Origin: Fulvimarina uroteuthidis
GTDB lineage: Bacteria; Pseudomonadota; Alphaproteobacteria; Rhizobiales; Rhizobiaceae
Length of the DNA: 64,000 bases
NCBI RefSeq assembly: GCF_034321785.1
Contig: NZ_JAXLPB010000007.1
Coordinates: forward strand, 1 to 64,000
Reading direction: 5' to 3'
Made by a program: the position numbers and the translations under genes. This document shows, piece after piece, positions 42,150-51,907 of the stretch (position 1 is its first letter; each line of letters opens with the position of its first letter). Below the pieces are notes generated by a model. It was given only the letters and a program-made list of their open reading frames with translations. It made no database searches and was not told the origin of the DNA.

Positions 42150-42564
42150 GATGTCGGGGTTCGACCCTGAGGGCGGCTGGACCACCAAGATCCTGGCATT
42201 GACCGACGCTTTGGGCAATTTCGTCCGGTTCGAACTCCTGCCCGGCAATCGTTACGACACGATCGGCGTGGCCCCTTTGATCAAAGGGGTGACGTTCAAA
42301 GCTCTTCTGGCCGACAAGGCTTTCGACGCCAACTGGATCGTAGAGGAAATGGACGATCGCGGCACGAAGGTCGTCATCTCCCAGAGACCGAAGCGAAAGC
42401 AGCCGCGAGAAATCGACGAGGAAATGTACAAATGGCGGCACCTCGTCGAAAACGCCTTCGCCAAGATTAAGGAATTCAAGGGCATCGCCATGCGAGCGGA
42501 GAAGACGGACCGCAACTTCGCAGCCATGCTCAACCTCTGCATGGCCGTCGTGAACTGGAGATGA
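42150..42564 (+). pseudogene. IS5-family transposase, C-terminal fragment
   Basis: The fragment starts inside the catalytic domain (GGWTTKILALTDALGNFVRF), keeps LLADKAFDANWIVEEM (second Asp) and ends with the Glu helix EMYKWRHLVENAFAKIKEFKGIAMR. It belongs to a different IS5 subgroup from the intact element at 40316-41149. The 5' half is lost at the junction with the integrase fragment. Confidence 0.8.
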
Positions 42565-42778
42565 ATCTCAACAGGCCCTAGTATCGGTCTGTACTGAAAG
42601 ACAAAAATAGAATTTATATTTGAGTGGATCTGTAGCGTCACGCATCTGTCGGTTTTCGTGAGCATCATCGCGGCGGCCGCTTCGTCGATTAGAGAGAGGA
42701 AAAGTCAGGGGTTCGGATGTGACGTGACTCGAAGGACGAGAGAGGCTTGTCCGGTCCGTCGCAAGGAGGTTTGTCTCC

Positions 42779-45232
42779 ATGATCCCCACCGAAATCCGCA
42801 ACATCCCGCTGTTCCAACTGTCGCTCTCCCCGCAGAATGTCCGCAAGACGAAACCGAGTGCCACCGAGGACGCTGAACTCGAAGCCTCGATCCTGGCTCA
42901 TGGTCTCAAACAGAACCTTGGTGTCGCGCGCGGTGTCGATGACGATCGGTTTCTCGTTCATTCCGGCGGTCGCCGGCTCAAGGCGCTGCAGACGCTTGCT
43001 TCGAAGGGAGCGGTTTCGCCGAATGTGTTGGTGCCTTGCCTCGTCGATGACCAGGAAGCCGCCTTCGAGGCCTCGCTTGCCGAAAACGTCGTGCGCGCGG
43101 CGATGCATCCGGCTGACGAATTTGAAGCATTCGCGGGTTTAATCGACGGGGGCTCCGGTGAGGAGGATGTCGCCCGTCGGTTCGGAGTAACCGTGACACA
43201 CGTTCGCAAACGCATGAAGCTGGCGGCGATCGCGCCGGAGCTCGTCGATCACTATCGGTCCGGAACGATCACGCTCGATACGCTGATGGCCTTCACTCTG
43301 ACCAACTGCCACGAGCGTCAGCGGGAGGTGTTCGCTATGATCGAACCCACGCTGCGCCACAATGGCTCGGCATTCTATCCGGTGCGGCGGCATCTGACCG
43401 AAACCCATGTGCCGGGCCATTCGCGGCTTGCCCGCTTCGTCGGTGTCGAAGCCTATGAAGCAGACGGCGGTTCCGTGACGCGCGATCTCTTCAGCGACGA
43501 CGAAAGGGGCCATGCCGTCTGGTTCGACGATCCCGTCCGGCTGCAGGCGCTGGCGATCGAGACACTAAAGCGCCATGCCGAGACGCTGCGTTCCGACTGG
43601 AAATGGGTGGACGTCATGCTCGACATCCCGTGGCAGGTGCTTCAAGGCTATGGGCGGGTCTACCCCAAACCGAAGGAGATCGACAAGGCGCTGGCTGCGG
43701 AGCGCGATGCAATCGAGGCACGTCTGAAAGAGTTGTCCGACCTCGAGGAGCCGTCCGAGGACGACCTCGCGGAGCAGGACCAGTTCACGGAGAGGCTCGA
43801 CGAGACCGCGGATGAGATCGCCTCGATCGAAGACGTTTATTCCGACGAAGCCAAGGCGATCGCCGGCGGGATCGTCACCCTCGACTGGGCCGGAGAACTC
43901 CGGTTCGAGGCGGGTCTCGTGCGGCCTGAGGACATACCGAATGAGAATACCGAAGCCAAGCTGTCAGCGCAGAATAGCGCGTCCGAGGCGGCGAGCGACG
44001 TCCAGACTGACGAGCTCGATGACGTGGAAAGCGATCTTGATGGTGAACCATCCAAACGGCCGACGCGGACCGAACTGCGTATCGAACCACCACGCAGTTT
44101 CGTCGGAAGATCACCCGTCGCTCCGACGTTCGAACCCTCGCCCGGCGCCGCGAAGCTGAAGGAGGCCGGCTATTCGGCAGCGCTCGCCGACGATCTTCGG
44201 GCAACCCGCCATCAGGTCCTGCAGGCCCATCTTGCCGCCGACTTCGAAACCGCGTTCGATCTGCTGCTCTACTCGATGTGCCTCGACGTCTTTGGGATCG
44301 GCTATCGAGCGAGGCCCATCGATGTCTCGCTGCGACCGGCGATGACGCAGGGCTCCCGCGATCATCTGTCGGGGACGAAGGCGGAGCGAATGCTGAAGAA
44401 GCAGAAATCCGAACTCAAGCTGGACTGGATGACCCTTCCCAAGCCGGACGATTTCGCGGCGCTCTGCGCCTTGTCAGCTGACGAGAAGCAGACGCTATTC
44501 GCCTTTGCGTCGGCCCATGGTCTCGTCCAGCAGCTTGGCCTCGATCACAGCGCCGATCCGGTCGTGGAGGCAGCGGGCCAGCGGATGAAGGTGGATGTCG
44601 CTGCCTTCTGGAGGCCGACGGCCTCCAACTATTTCGGGCGGATGAAGAAGGACGTCTCACTCGAGACGATCCGCGCCATGATCGGTGAGCCTTTCGCCGA
44701 CCGGCACACCGGCGACAAGAAGGCGTTCCTCGCTGAGGTGATGGAAGGCGCTTTCTCGAATGAAGGCGCGACGCGAGCAGGCCTGTCGCCGGACATCGCA
44801 GCGAAGACCGCACGTTGGCTTCCTACGGGCATGGCGTTTGCGATCGAGACCGACGGGACAGGCCTAGAGCCTGTTCCATCGCAAGCCGATCAGGATGCTC
44901 CTTCGCCCAACGAAGAGGACGGAGCTCGGATGTGTGAACCGTGTCTGCAAGACGCGGCGCCCAGTCCAGCCATGCCGTTCACGTTGGTGCGATGCGACCA
45001 TGGGCCCACGATCGACGCTGGCGCGTCGGTCGACGGCAGAGCTCGGATCGACGTCGATAACGATGTCCTGGTTGGTGAGCATCCAACCAAGCCGCATCAG
45101 CGGAATGGCGATAATCCTGGTGCGGTTGAAACACATGCCGATCTCGAAGTCTGTGACGACAGTCCTGACGATGGGGTGGACGAGGAGACCGCCCTGCCCG
45201 CGTTTCTGCGCGACATCGGCCGAGCGGCCTGA
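42779..45232 (+). CDS. Large ParB/RepB-type plasmid protein
   Basis: The 817-aa protein has an N-terminal ParB/Srx-like domain (PLFQLSLSPQNVRKT; HSGGRRLKALQ; LAENVVRAAMHPADEFEAF) and a KorB/HTH region (EEDVARRFGVTVTHVRKRMKLAAIAPELV). A long C-terminal part follows, with an acidic low-complexity linker (about residues 390-450). Such proteins are found next to strawberry-notch helicase and Toprim genes on large rhizobial plasmids, where they are thought to act in DNA processing or stability rather than simple partition. Over 100 residues at the C-terminus (after about 690) are of irregular composition and may be an extension. GGAGG lies 8 bp before the ATG. Confidence 0.85.
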   Translation: MIPTEIRNIPLFQLSLSPQNVRKTKPSATEDAELEASILAHGLKQNLGVARGVDDDRFLVHSGGRRLKALQTLASKGAVSPNVLVPCLVDDQEAAFEASLAENVVRAAMHPADEFEAFAGLIDGGSGEEDVARRFGVTVTHVRKRMKLAAIAPELVDHYRSGTITLDTLMAFTLTNCHERQREVFAMIEPTLRHNGSAFYPVRRHLTETHVPGHSRLARFVGVEAYEADGGSVTRDLFSDDERGHAVWFDDPVRLQALAIETLKRHAETLRSDWKWVDVMLDIPWQVLQGYGRVYPKPKEIDKALAAERDAIEARLKELSDLEEPSEDDLAEQDQFTERLDETADEIASIEDVYSDEAKAIAGGIVTLDWAGELRFEAGLVRPEDIPNENTEAKLSAQNSASEAASDVQTDELDDVESDLDGEPSKRPTRTELRIEPPRSFVGRSPVAPTFEPSPGAAKLKEAGYSAALADDLRATRHQVLQAHLAADFETAFDLLLYSMCLDVFGIGYRARPIDVSLRPAMTQGSRDHLSGTKAERMLKKQKSELKLDWMTLPKPDDFAALCALSADEKQTLFAFASAHGLVQQLGLDHSADPVVEAAGQRMKVDVAAFWRPTASNYFGRMKKDVSLETIRAMIGEPFADRHTGDKKAFLAEVMEGAFSNEGATRAGLSPDIAAKTARWLPTGMAFAIETDGTGLEPVPSQADQDAPSPNEEDGARMCEPCLQDAAPSPAMPFTLVRCDHGPTIDAGASVDGRARIDVDNDVLVGEHPTKPHQRNGDNPGAVETHADLEVCDDSPDDGVDEETALPAFLRDIGRAA

Positions 45233-45835
45233 CCGCAGCTGCAGTTCTCGTCATCGCTCGAAACATCGGAGCCGGACGCGATTCTGACCTCGAACGATGG
45301 TCGATCGGCGTCCCGCCAAGTCAGGCGAGACGAGCGGCACCGCCTGACCACCGGAACCTGTCTTGCCACGGACGCTCCTTCTAGCCGGAGGAGAGGCGAG
45401 ACAGGCGGGTCCACAGATGCGGACGGCTTTCTTCAGATCACTTCGAAGACGCATCGACACTGCGGCGGACGACCGCTCACGCCCAACTTGATCGAAATCG
45501 AACAGCTCGCTACGGTTCGTAGCATTCGGAGGCCGTGGCGAAAGCCATCGCCTATCGTCATGGAACCGGGATCAGAGGTGGCGACGGTTATCGTCGGATA
45601 GGGAGCGACGGCTCACAGAGCCGATAGTCACGGCAGTCGTTTGCTATGTCCGCAATCGCGAAACAGAAGGCTGCGTTGTCACCGTCATCGAACGTGGCGA
45701 CATCGTCGAGCGGCAGGAGCGAGCACCAGCATCATCGTCGAAGAGGAAGAGAGAGGGCCGGGAAGGCGAGCCTTCCGAGGGGTCGAGAGAGATCCGGGGA
45801 GAGGGCGGAAACCTTGACCCGACTGGAGCCTTTCG
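45233..45835 (+). other. 603-bp interval, no gene supported
   Basis: An open frame from 45646 continues across the start of the next gene in another frame, but it lacks a ribosome-binding site and has Arg/Ser-rich shadow composition. No clear repeat or terminator was seen. The region just upstream of 45836 probably holds the promoter of the methylase-helicase gene. Confidence 0.4.
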
Positions 45836-48800
45836 ATGAGCCTCACATCCTCTACCGACCTCTTTCAGACACCGTCCCTGTTCGCCTTCGCAGAGACGTC
45901 CACCAAGCTGAACGGAGGAGAAGAGGCGAGGGCGGTCACGCGACCGTCGAAGCATCTGGCGATCGTCGAAGCCGCGCAATCGCTTCTGGCGTCTCTCGAA
46001 GCCGGCGAGACGATCGACGGGCGCGTGCTGAGGGCCGCGATGCAGGCAGCCTTCGGCGGCTCGGACGCGGAAGGGTCCTGGGTCTGGAAGGACGCCTACG
46101 AGGCGGTCGAAACGGCGCAGGTGCTGTTCGTCCTGAAGTATGGTGCCGTCATGCAGCGTCAGGCGCGCTACCGCGCGAAGGACGACGCCCAGGAGACCGC
46201 CCGCATCTTTCTTCAGATGCTGGAGGCGGTAGCAAACCTCTGCCCGACACAGACCCGGCGCAGCGAGGAAAGCGAGACGTGCCAGCAGTTCTCGACGCCG
46301 CTGCCGTTGGCCTTCGTCGCCGCTCAGGCCGCCGGAATCACGGGCAACGATACCGTTCTCGAACCCTCTGCGGGAACCGGCATGATGGCTGTGTTCGCGA
46401 GGACCGCCGGTGCGTCGCTCATCCTCAACGAATATTCCGAGCTTCGCGCAAAGCTTTTGAAGGCGACGTTCGGCGTCGATCGGATCACGCGGTTCGACGC
46501 CGCGGCGATCCACGACCGTCTAAATGATAATCTGACGCCCTCGCTTGTCCTGATGAACCCGCCCTTCTCGTCCGCACCCGGCGTCGCGAAGCGGATGAAG
46601 GGAACGACTGCGCGGCACGTCCGCTCGGCGCTGCAGAGGCTTCAGCCCAACGGTCGGCTCGTCGCGATCACCGGCGAGTGCTTCAGGCCGGACCATCCGG
46701 CCTGGCGCGAGGCGTTCCGCGATCTCCAGTCGATTGGCCGCGTTGTCTTTTCCGCCGGCATCGCGGGAAAAGTGTTCGCACCGCACGGGACGACGATCGA
46801 GACGCGCCTCACCGTCATCGACAAGCGCCGCGCCGAGGACCCAGCGCAGTTCGACGGCCTACAGCAACAAGCAGATAGCGCGTCTGACCTTCTGGCGATG
46901 GTGCAGGCGTTCTGTCCGCCGCGCCTCCTCGATGTGGGTGGTAGCTGCGCAGCGCGTCCGGCTTCGCCTTCGCCGTCTGCTGACCAGGGTCGTTTTGAAC
47001 CAGATGCCTCCGGACAACCCCCGCGTTGGTCGACAACTCATAGTTCAAGCGGCGCGCCGTCTCAGCCTGCGACCGCGCGGAATAAAGCGACCCGATCGCC
47101 GAGCCAGTCCAAAACCGCCATCGCCCTCGACGATCGCGACATCATCGACATCGCCTATCACCGGCGCGACTGGAGCCCGACCGCGGATCAGCTGACCGCG
47201 TCCCTCTACGAGGCCTACGAGGTCCAGTCGATCACGATCGAGAGCGCCAAGCCGCATCCAACGACGCTGGTCCAGTCGGCGGCGATGGCCTCCGTCGCGC
47301 CGCCCCTGCCGTCCTATCGTCCGAAGCTGCCTGCTCATCTCGTCCGCGACGGGCTTCTGTCCGACGCCCAGATCGAGAGCGTCGTCTATGCCGGCGAAGC
47401 GCATTCGGGCTTTCTCTCCGGCTCCTGGAAGCGCGACGCCGAGACCGGCGAGCTTGTCGCAGCTGGCGAAGGTGAGGGTGCCAAAATCCGCCGCGGCTGG
47501 TTCCTCGGCGACGGCACGGGCTGCGGCAAGGGCCGACAGGTCGCCGGCATCATCATGGATAATTGGCTCAAAGGCCGTCACAAGGCGGTCTGGCTCTCGA
47601 AGTCCGACAAGCTGATCGAGGATGCGAGACGCGACTGGACGGCTCTCGGCGGATCGGCGTCCGACATCGTCGCGTTGTCGAAGTTCAAGCAGGGCGCGGA
47701 GATCGCCATGACGTCCGGCATCCTGTTCGTGACCTATGCCACCCTGCGGACGGCGGAAAGGACGATTGGCAGCGTAATCAAGAAAAGCCGGCTCGCTCAG
47801 CTGATCGAATGGCTCGGCGAGGACTTCGACGGCGTCATCGCCTTTGACGAGGCGCACGCCATGGCGAATGCTAGCGGCGGCAAGTCCGAGCGCGGAGACA
47901 AAAAGCCTTCGCAACAGGGCAAGGCCGGCCTCGATCTCCAGAACACGGTCCCCGGAGCGCGGGTGGTCTACGTCTCGGCGACAGGCGCGACTGAGGTCAG
48001 CAACCTCGCCTATGCCAGCCGGCTGGGTCTCTGGGGAACCGGAGACTTTCCGTTCGTGACGAGAGCGTCCTTCGTTTCGGCGATGGAAGCAGGCGGGATC
48101 GCCGCCATGGAGGTGATCAGCCGCGATCTCAAAGCGCTCGGCCTCTATATTGCGCGCTCGGTTTCCTACGCCGGCGTCGAATACGACATGCTCGTTCACG
48201 ACCTCTCTCAAAGCCAGATCGCGATCTACGACAGCTATGCAGAAGCTTTCCAGGTCATTCACAACCATCTTGACGCGGCGCTTCTTGCCTCCGGCGTCAC
48301 CTCGGACGAGGGAACGCTGAACCCACAGGCGAAGTCGGCGGCGCGGTCCGCTTTTGAATCGAACAAGCAACGCTTCTTCCAGCATCTCATCTCAGCCATG
48401 AAGTGCCCGTCCCTCATTCCGGCGATCGAAGCGGACCTCGAGGCTGGTCATTCCGCCGTCGTCCAGATCGTTTCGACTTCGGAGGCGCTGCTCGAACGCC
48501 GGCTCGCCGAGATCCCAGCGTCGGAATGGCACGATATCCAGCTCGACGTGACGCCGCGCGAATACGTCCTCGACTATCTCCAGCATTCCTTTCCTGTCCA
48601 ATTGTTCGAGCCGTTCACGGACGAGGACGGCAATCTTCATTCCCGCCCGGCGATGGACGAGGCAGGCAATCCGGTTCTCTGCCGGGAGGCGGTCGCGCGG
48701 CGCGACGCCATGATCGAAAAGCTCGGAAGCCTCGCTCCTGTCCAGGGCGCACTCGATCAGCTGATCTGGCGCTTCGGAACGGATGCGGTCGCGGAGGTCA

Positions 48801-50377
48801 CGGGCCGCTCGCGGCGTGTCGTGCGGACGAAGGACGGCAAGCTCAAGGTCGAGAAGCGTCCGGCCTCGTCGAACATTGCTGAAACGCAAAGCTTCATGGA
48901 CGACGACAAGCGCATCCTGATCTTCTCCGATGCCGGCGGGACGGGCCGATCCTACCACGCCGATTGCGGCGCGAAGAACCAGCGGCTTCGGGTTCACTAT
49001 CTGCTGGAGCCAGGCTGGCGTGCCGACAATGCGATCCAGGGGCTCGGCCGCACGCATCGGACGAACCAGGCCCAGCCGCCGCTGTTCCGGCCTGTGGCGA
49101 CGAACGTGAAGGGCGAGAAGCGCTTCCTGTCGACCATTGCGCGGCGGCTCGACACGCTCGGTGCGATCACAAGAGGCCAGCGCCAGACCGGCGGGCAGGG
49201 GATGTTCAGGGCCGAGGACAATCTCGAGAGCCCCTATGCGCGGGCAGCGCTCCGCCGGTTCTTCGCCGCGATCCATGCCGGACGGATCGAGGCGTGCTCG
49301 TTGGAGCGTTTCGAGACGATGACGGGTCTGGAACTCACTGGTGAGGACGGCACGCTGCGGGAGGATCTGCCGCCGATCCAGCGTTTTCTGAACCGGTGTC
49401 TTGCTCTTACCATTGAGATGCAGAACGCGGTCTTCGAGGCGTTCACCGGCATTCTGTCCGATATCGTCGAGGCGGCGATCGCTGGGGGAACCTACGACAT
49501 CGGCCTTGAAACGCTGAAAGCCGAGCGCTTCACGGTCACGGACCGCCAAGTGATCTACGAGGATGCGTCCGGCGCAATGACGACGGCGCTGACGATCGAG
49601 GCGGTTCACCGCAACACACCGATGCGCGTCGACGAGGCGATGAAGCTGAGCCTAAGCGAGAGCCGTTCTCGATATCTCGTCAACGAGCAGTCGGGGCGCG
49701 CTGCGGTCGAGGTTCCTGCCTCGGCGTTGATGGATGACGATGGCGGGATCGTCAAGCGGGTCCGGCTTGTCAGGCCGATGGGCTCGGAGTCGATGACCCA
49801 GATCGAGATGGAGGCCTCGCACTGGACGCCGGTCGCCCGCGAAGCGTTTCGAGCGGCATGGGAAGCTGAGACCATAGCGATCCCAGAGTTCTCGACATCG
49901 ACCCTCACGATCATCTCCGGTCTGCTCCTGCCGATCTGGGACCGGCTACCCGACGAGAATTGTCGGGTCTACCGACTTCAGACCGACACCGGCGAGCGCG
50001 TTATCGGTCGCATGGTGACCACCGATCAGCTCGGGACCGTGTTCGACAATCTCGGGCTTTCGGACAGCGCCAAGGTCGCACTGACGCCGGAGGAGATCGA
50101 AAAGGCGGTCATGCAGCGCGGAACGAGCATCCCCTTATTAGGGGAGATGGCGCTTCGCCGGTCGCGGGTGATGAACGTCAACCGCATGGAGGTGACGGGC
50201 TTCGATCCGGCGCATCTGCCGCTCCTCAAGAGCCTCGGCTGCATGACGGAGATCATCCAATGGAAGACGCGCGTGTTTGTGCCGGTTGGTGACCGCGCCC
50301 CGCTGGAACGTGTGCTGGAGCGGTTTCCGCAGAAAGGCGTGCAGACCTCGTTGGACGGTCTCGCACACGCCGCCTGA
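45836..50377 (+). CDS. Methyltransferase-like plus strawberry-notch helicase protein
   Basis: This 1513-aa protein combines two enzyme-like modules. An N-terminal SAM-methyltransferase-like domain has LEPSAGTGMMAVFA (about 174) and the N6-adenine methylase motif NPPF (about 241). A superfamily 2 helicase of the strawberry-notch type follows: GDGTGCGKGRQ (Walker A, about 557), FDEAHAMANA (about 671), SATGATEVSN, and in the second RecA-like lobe LIFSDAGGTGRSYHADCGAKNQ and GLGRTHRTNQ. The bacterial proteins of this kind are long plasmid or phage genes, probably modifying or remodelling DNA during transfer. It precedes the Toprim gene by 3 bp. Confidence 0.9.
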   Translation: MSLTSSTDLFQTPSLFAFAETSTKLNGGEEARAVTRPSKHLAIVEAAQSLLASLEAGETIDGRVLRAAMQAAFGGSDAEGSWVWKDAYEAVETAQVLFVLKYGAVMQRQARYRAKDDAQETARIFLQMLEAVANLCPTQTRRSEESETCQQFSTPLPLAFVAAQAAGITGNDTVLEPSAGTGMMAVFARTAGASLILNEYSELRAKLLKATFGVDRITRFDAAAIHDRLNDNLTPSLVLMNPPFSSAPGVAKRMKGTTARHVRSALQRLQPNGRLVAITGECFRPDHPAWREAFRDLQSIGRVVFSAGIAGKVFAPHGTTIETRLTVIDKRRAEDPAQFDGLQQQADSASDLLAMVQAFCPPRLLDVGGSCAARPASPSPSADQGRFEPDASGQPPRWSTTHSSSGAPSQPATARNKATRSPSQSKTAIALDDRDIIDIAYHRRDWSPTADQLTASLYEAYEVQSITIESAKPHPTTLVQSAAMASVAPPLPSYRPKLPAHLVRDGLLSDAQIESVVYAGEAHSGFLSGSWKRDAETGELVAAGEGEGAKIRRGWFLGDGTGCGKGRQVAGIIMDNWLKGRHKAVWLSKSDKLIEDARRDWTALGGSASDIVALSKFKQGAEIAMTSGILFVTYATLRTAERTIGSVIKKSRLAQLIEWLGEDFDGVIAFDEAHAMANASGGKSERGDKKPSQQGKAGLDLQNTVPGARVVYVSATGATEVSNLAYASRLGLWGTGDFPFVTRASFVSAMEAGGIAAMEVISRDLKALGLYIARSVSYAGVEYDMLVHDLSQSQIAIYDSYAEAFQVIHNHLDAALLASGVTSDEGTLNPQAKSAARSAFESNKQRFFQHLISAMKCPSLIPAIEADLEAGHSAVVQIVSTSEALLERRLAEIPASEWHDIQLDVTPREYVLDYLQHSFPVQLFEPFTDEDGNLHSRPAMDEAGNPVLCREAVARRDAMIEKLGSLAPVQGALDQLIWRFGTDAVAEVTGRSRRVVRTKDGKLKVEKRPASSNIAETQSFMDDDKRILIFSDAGGTGRSYHADCGAKNQRLRVHYLLEPGWRADNAIQGLGRTHRTNQAQPPLFRPVATNVKGEKRFLSTIARRLDTLGAITRGQRQTGGQGMFRAEDNLESPYARAALRRFFAAIHAGRIEACSLERFETMTGLELTGEDGTLREDLPPIQRFLNRCLALTIEMQNAVFEAFTGILSDIVEAAIAGGTYDIGLETLKAERFTVTDRQVIYEDASGAMTTALTIEAVHRNTPMRVDEAMKLSLSESRSRYLVNEQSGRAAVEVPASALMDDDGGIVKRVRLVRPMGSESMTQIEMEASHWTPVAREAFRAAWEAETIAIPEFSTSTLTIISGLLLPIWDRLPDENCRVYRLQTDTGERVIGRMVTTDQLGTVFDNLGLSDSAKVALTPEEIEKAVMQRGTSIPLLGEMALRRSRVMNVNRMEVTGFDPAHLPLLKSLGCMTEIIQWKTRVFVPVGDRAPLERVLERFPQKGVQTSLDGLAHAA

Positions 50378-50380
50378 CGC

Positions 50381-51556
50381 TTGTCGGCGCTGCTAGATCG
50401 ATGGGCTCGGCAATCTGTGGGGTCTGGTTTTAGTCAATCGGCAGCGCCGCCGCCGTCTTTCCACTCATCAGACTTCAAGGAGATCTTCGTCATCGACACG
50501 ATCGCTGATATTACGGCTGCGCTCGCCGCAAATGCGGACAGCTTCTGCCGGGCCTATCTGCCGAACGGACGGCGTTCGGGCAGCTACTGGATGGTGGGCG
50601 ATGTGACCGGCGAGCCCGGACGCAGCCTTGCGATCCGGCTGACCGGCTCGGTTGATCGACCGCCGGGCAAATGGACCGACTATGCGACGGCCGAACATGG
50701 AGATCTTCTCGATCTCATTCGGCATCTGACCTCGGCAACAACGGTGCCGGAGTTGCTTGATGAAGCGCGGTGCTTCCTGGGTTGGCCGCGATATGGAAAA
50801 CCTTCAGCCAGTTCGTCGGCAGCGCGTAAGCGGGCTCGTCCAAAATCGCGAGATCAGGCTTCGGAGGATGCTTGCGGGACCCGAACCAGTGCCAGGAAAC
50901 GCGCCCGAAGGCTCTGGTCGCTGGGACAACCGATCGCGGGCATGCCGGCAGAAGGCTATCTCAGGTCCCGCGGCATTACCCGGTTTGGACCCGCGCTGCG
51001 CTATCATCCCGCCGTTCGCTACCGGGACGCCGGGACCGGAGAATTGGCGGCCGCGCCGGCATTGTTGGCAAAGATCACCGATCAGTCCGGCGAGATCACC
51101 GGCGTGTCGCGGACCTGGCTCGCTCCGGAGCGCAGGACCATCGCGGACATGACTGATCCGAAGCGCGTCATGGGCGAGCTCGTGAGGTCCGGCGTTCGCT
51201 TCAGTGATCCCGCATCGCCCATCCTTGCCGTCGGGGAGGGGGTCGAGACGGTTCTATCGATCGGCTCTGTCCTGCCGAAGCTTGGCCTCACCGCCTGCCT
51301 TTCCGCGACCCATCTCGGCCTGTTCCACGTCCCCAAGGCGGTGCGCGAGCTCTGGATCCTGAAGGACGCCGACGAGGCCGGAGCCCGTGCGGTTCGAACC
51401 CTTCGCGAGCGGCTGGAGGGTCGCGGCATCGTCATCCATGAGGTAGAGCCGGTGCTTGGCGACTTCAACGATGATCTGACGGCCTGGGGGCCGGACGCGC
51501 TTCGCGCGCGCCTGCGTTACGATTTCGGCAATCGGATCGACGAGCTGGCAGGCTGA
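50381..51556 (+). CDS. Toprim-domain primase/helicase-like protein
   Basis: The 391-aa reading begins at a TTG. Internal starts (GTG 50417 or a non-standard start near 50490, where AAGGAG is found) are also possible, so the N-terminus is uncertain. The protein has a DUF7146-like N-terminal part (YWMVGDVTGEPGRSLAIRL; KWTDYATAEHGDLLDLI) and a C-terminal Toprim domain (ILAVGEGVETVLSIG with the catalytic Glu; LWILKDADEAGARAVRTL with the D-x-D). It is likely a plasmid primase or related DNA-processing enzyme and is almost joined to the helicase gene upstream. Confidence 0.85.
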   Translation: MSALLDRWARQSVGSGFSQSAAPPPSFHSSDFKEIFVIDTIADITAALAANADSFCRAYLPNGRRSGSYWMVGDVTGEPGRSLAIRLTGSVDRPPGKWTDYATAEHGDLLDLIRHLTSATTVPELLDEARCFLGWPRYGKPSASSSAARKRARPKSRDQASEDACGTRTSARKRARRLWSLGQPIAGMPAEGYLRSRGITRFGPALRYHPAVRYRDAGTGELAAAPALLAKITDQSGEITGVSRTWLAPERRTIADMTDPKRVMGELVRSGVRFSDPASPILAVGEGVETVLSIGSVLPKLGLTACLSATHLGLFHVPKAVRELWILKDADEAGARAVRTLRERLEGRGIVIHEVEPVLGDFNDDLTAWGPDALRARLRYDFGNRIDELAG

Positions 51557-51907
51557 GAGAAAGGCTGCGATCGGGGTCGTCCTAGAAGGCGGCAGCGGTT
51601 TGGACCGGGCGATAGAAGCGCTGTTTCTTTTCGGCTCTCGAGATGCGTTGAACGGACCTGGGACGACGGACCGATAGCCTCGGGACGGGTCGGGCGGAAA
51701 GCCGCCCTCATCGTCGGTCGCAAGGCCGATCCCCAGGCCTGTTTTCCCCGCTTCGCTCCTCGCGCCTCAAAACAGGTGCATCTTCGATCCTGGGTCCGGC
51801 CTCGTCGCATGCTGCTCCGCCCTTCGGGTGCGCCGCGATGCCGCCCGGGCTCCTGGCCGCGGTGTCCCGGCCGATCAAACGGCCTCACGAGAAAGAGGAA
51901 CAGCACC
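51557..51907 (+). other. 351-bp intergenic region with a long-loop inverted repeat
   Basis: No gene is supported. CCTGTTTT (51738-51745) pairs with AAAACAGG (51769-51776) across 23 nt, and GGGCGGAAAGCCGCCC-type short hairpins occur just before it (about 51697-51712). AGAGGAACAG directly before 51908 serves as the ribosome-binding site of the next gene. A structured leader or small RNA is possible. Confidence 0.35.

Noticed and set aside
45646..46527. 293-residue plus-strand frame before and inside the helicase gene
   Set aside because: Most of it overlaps the helicase gene in another frame and has low-complexity Arg/Gly composition.
47045..49609. Long minus-strand frames opposite the helicase gene
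   Set aside because: They are antisense shadows; the plus-strand protein has clear helicase motifs.
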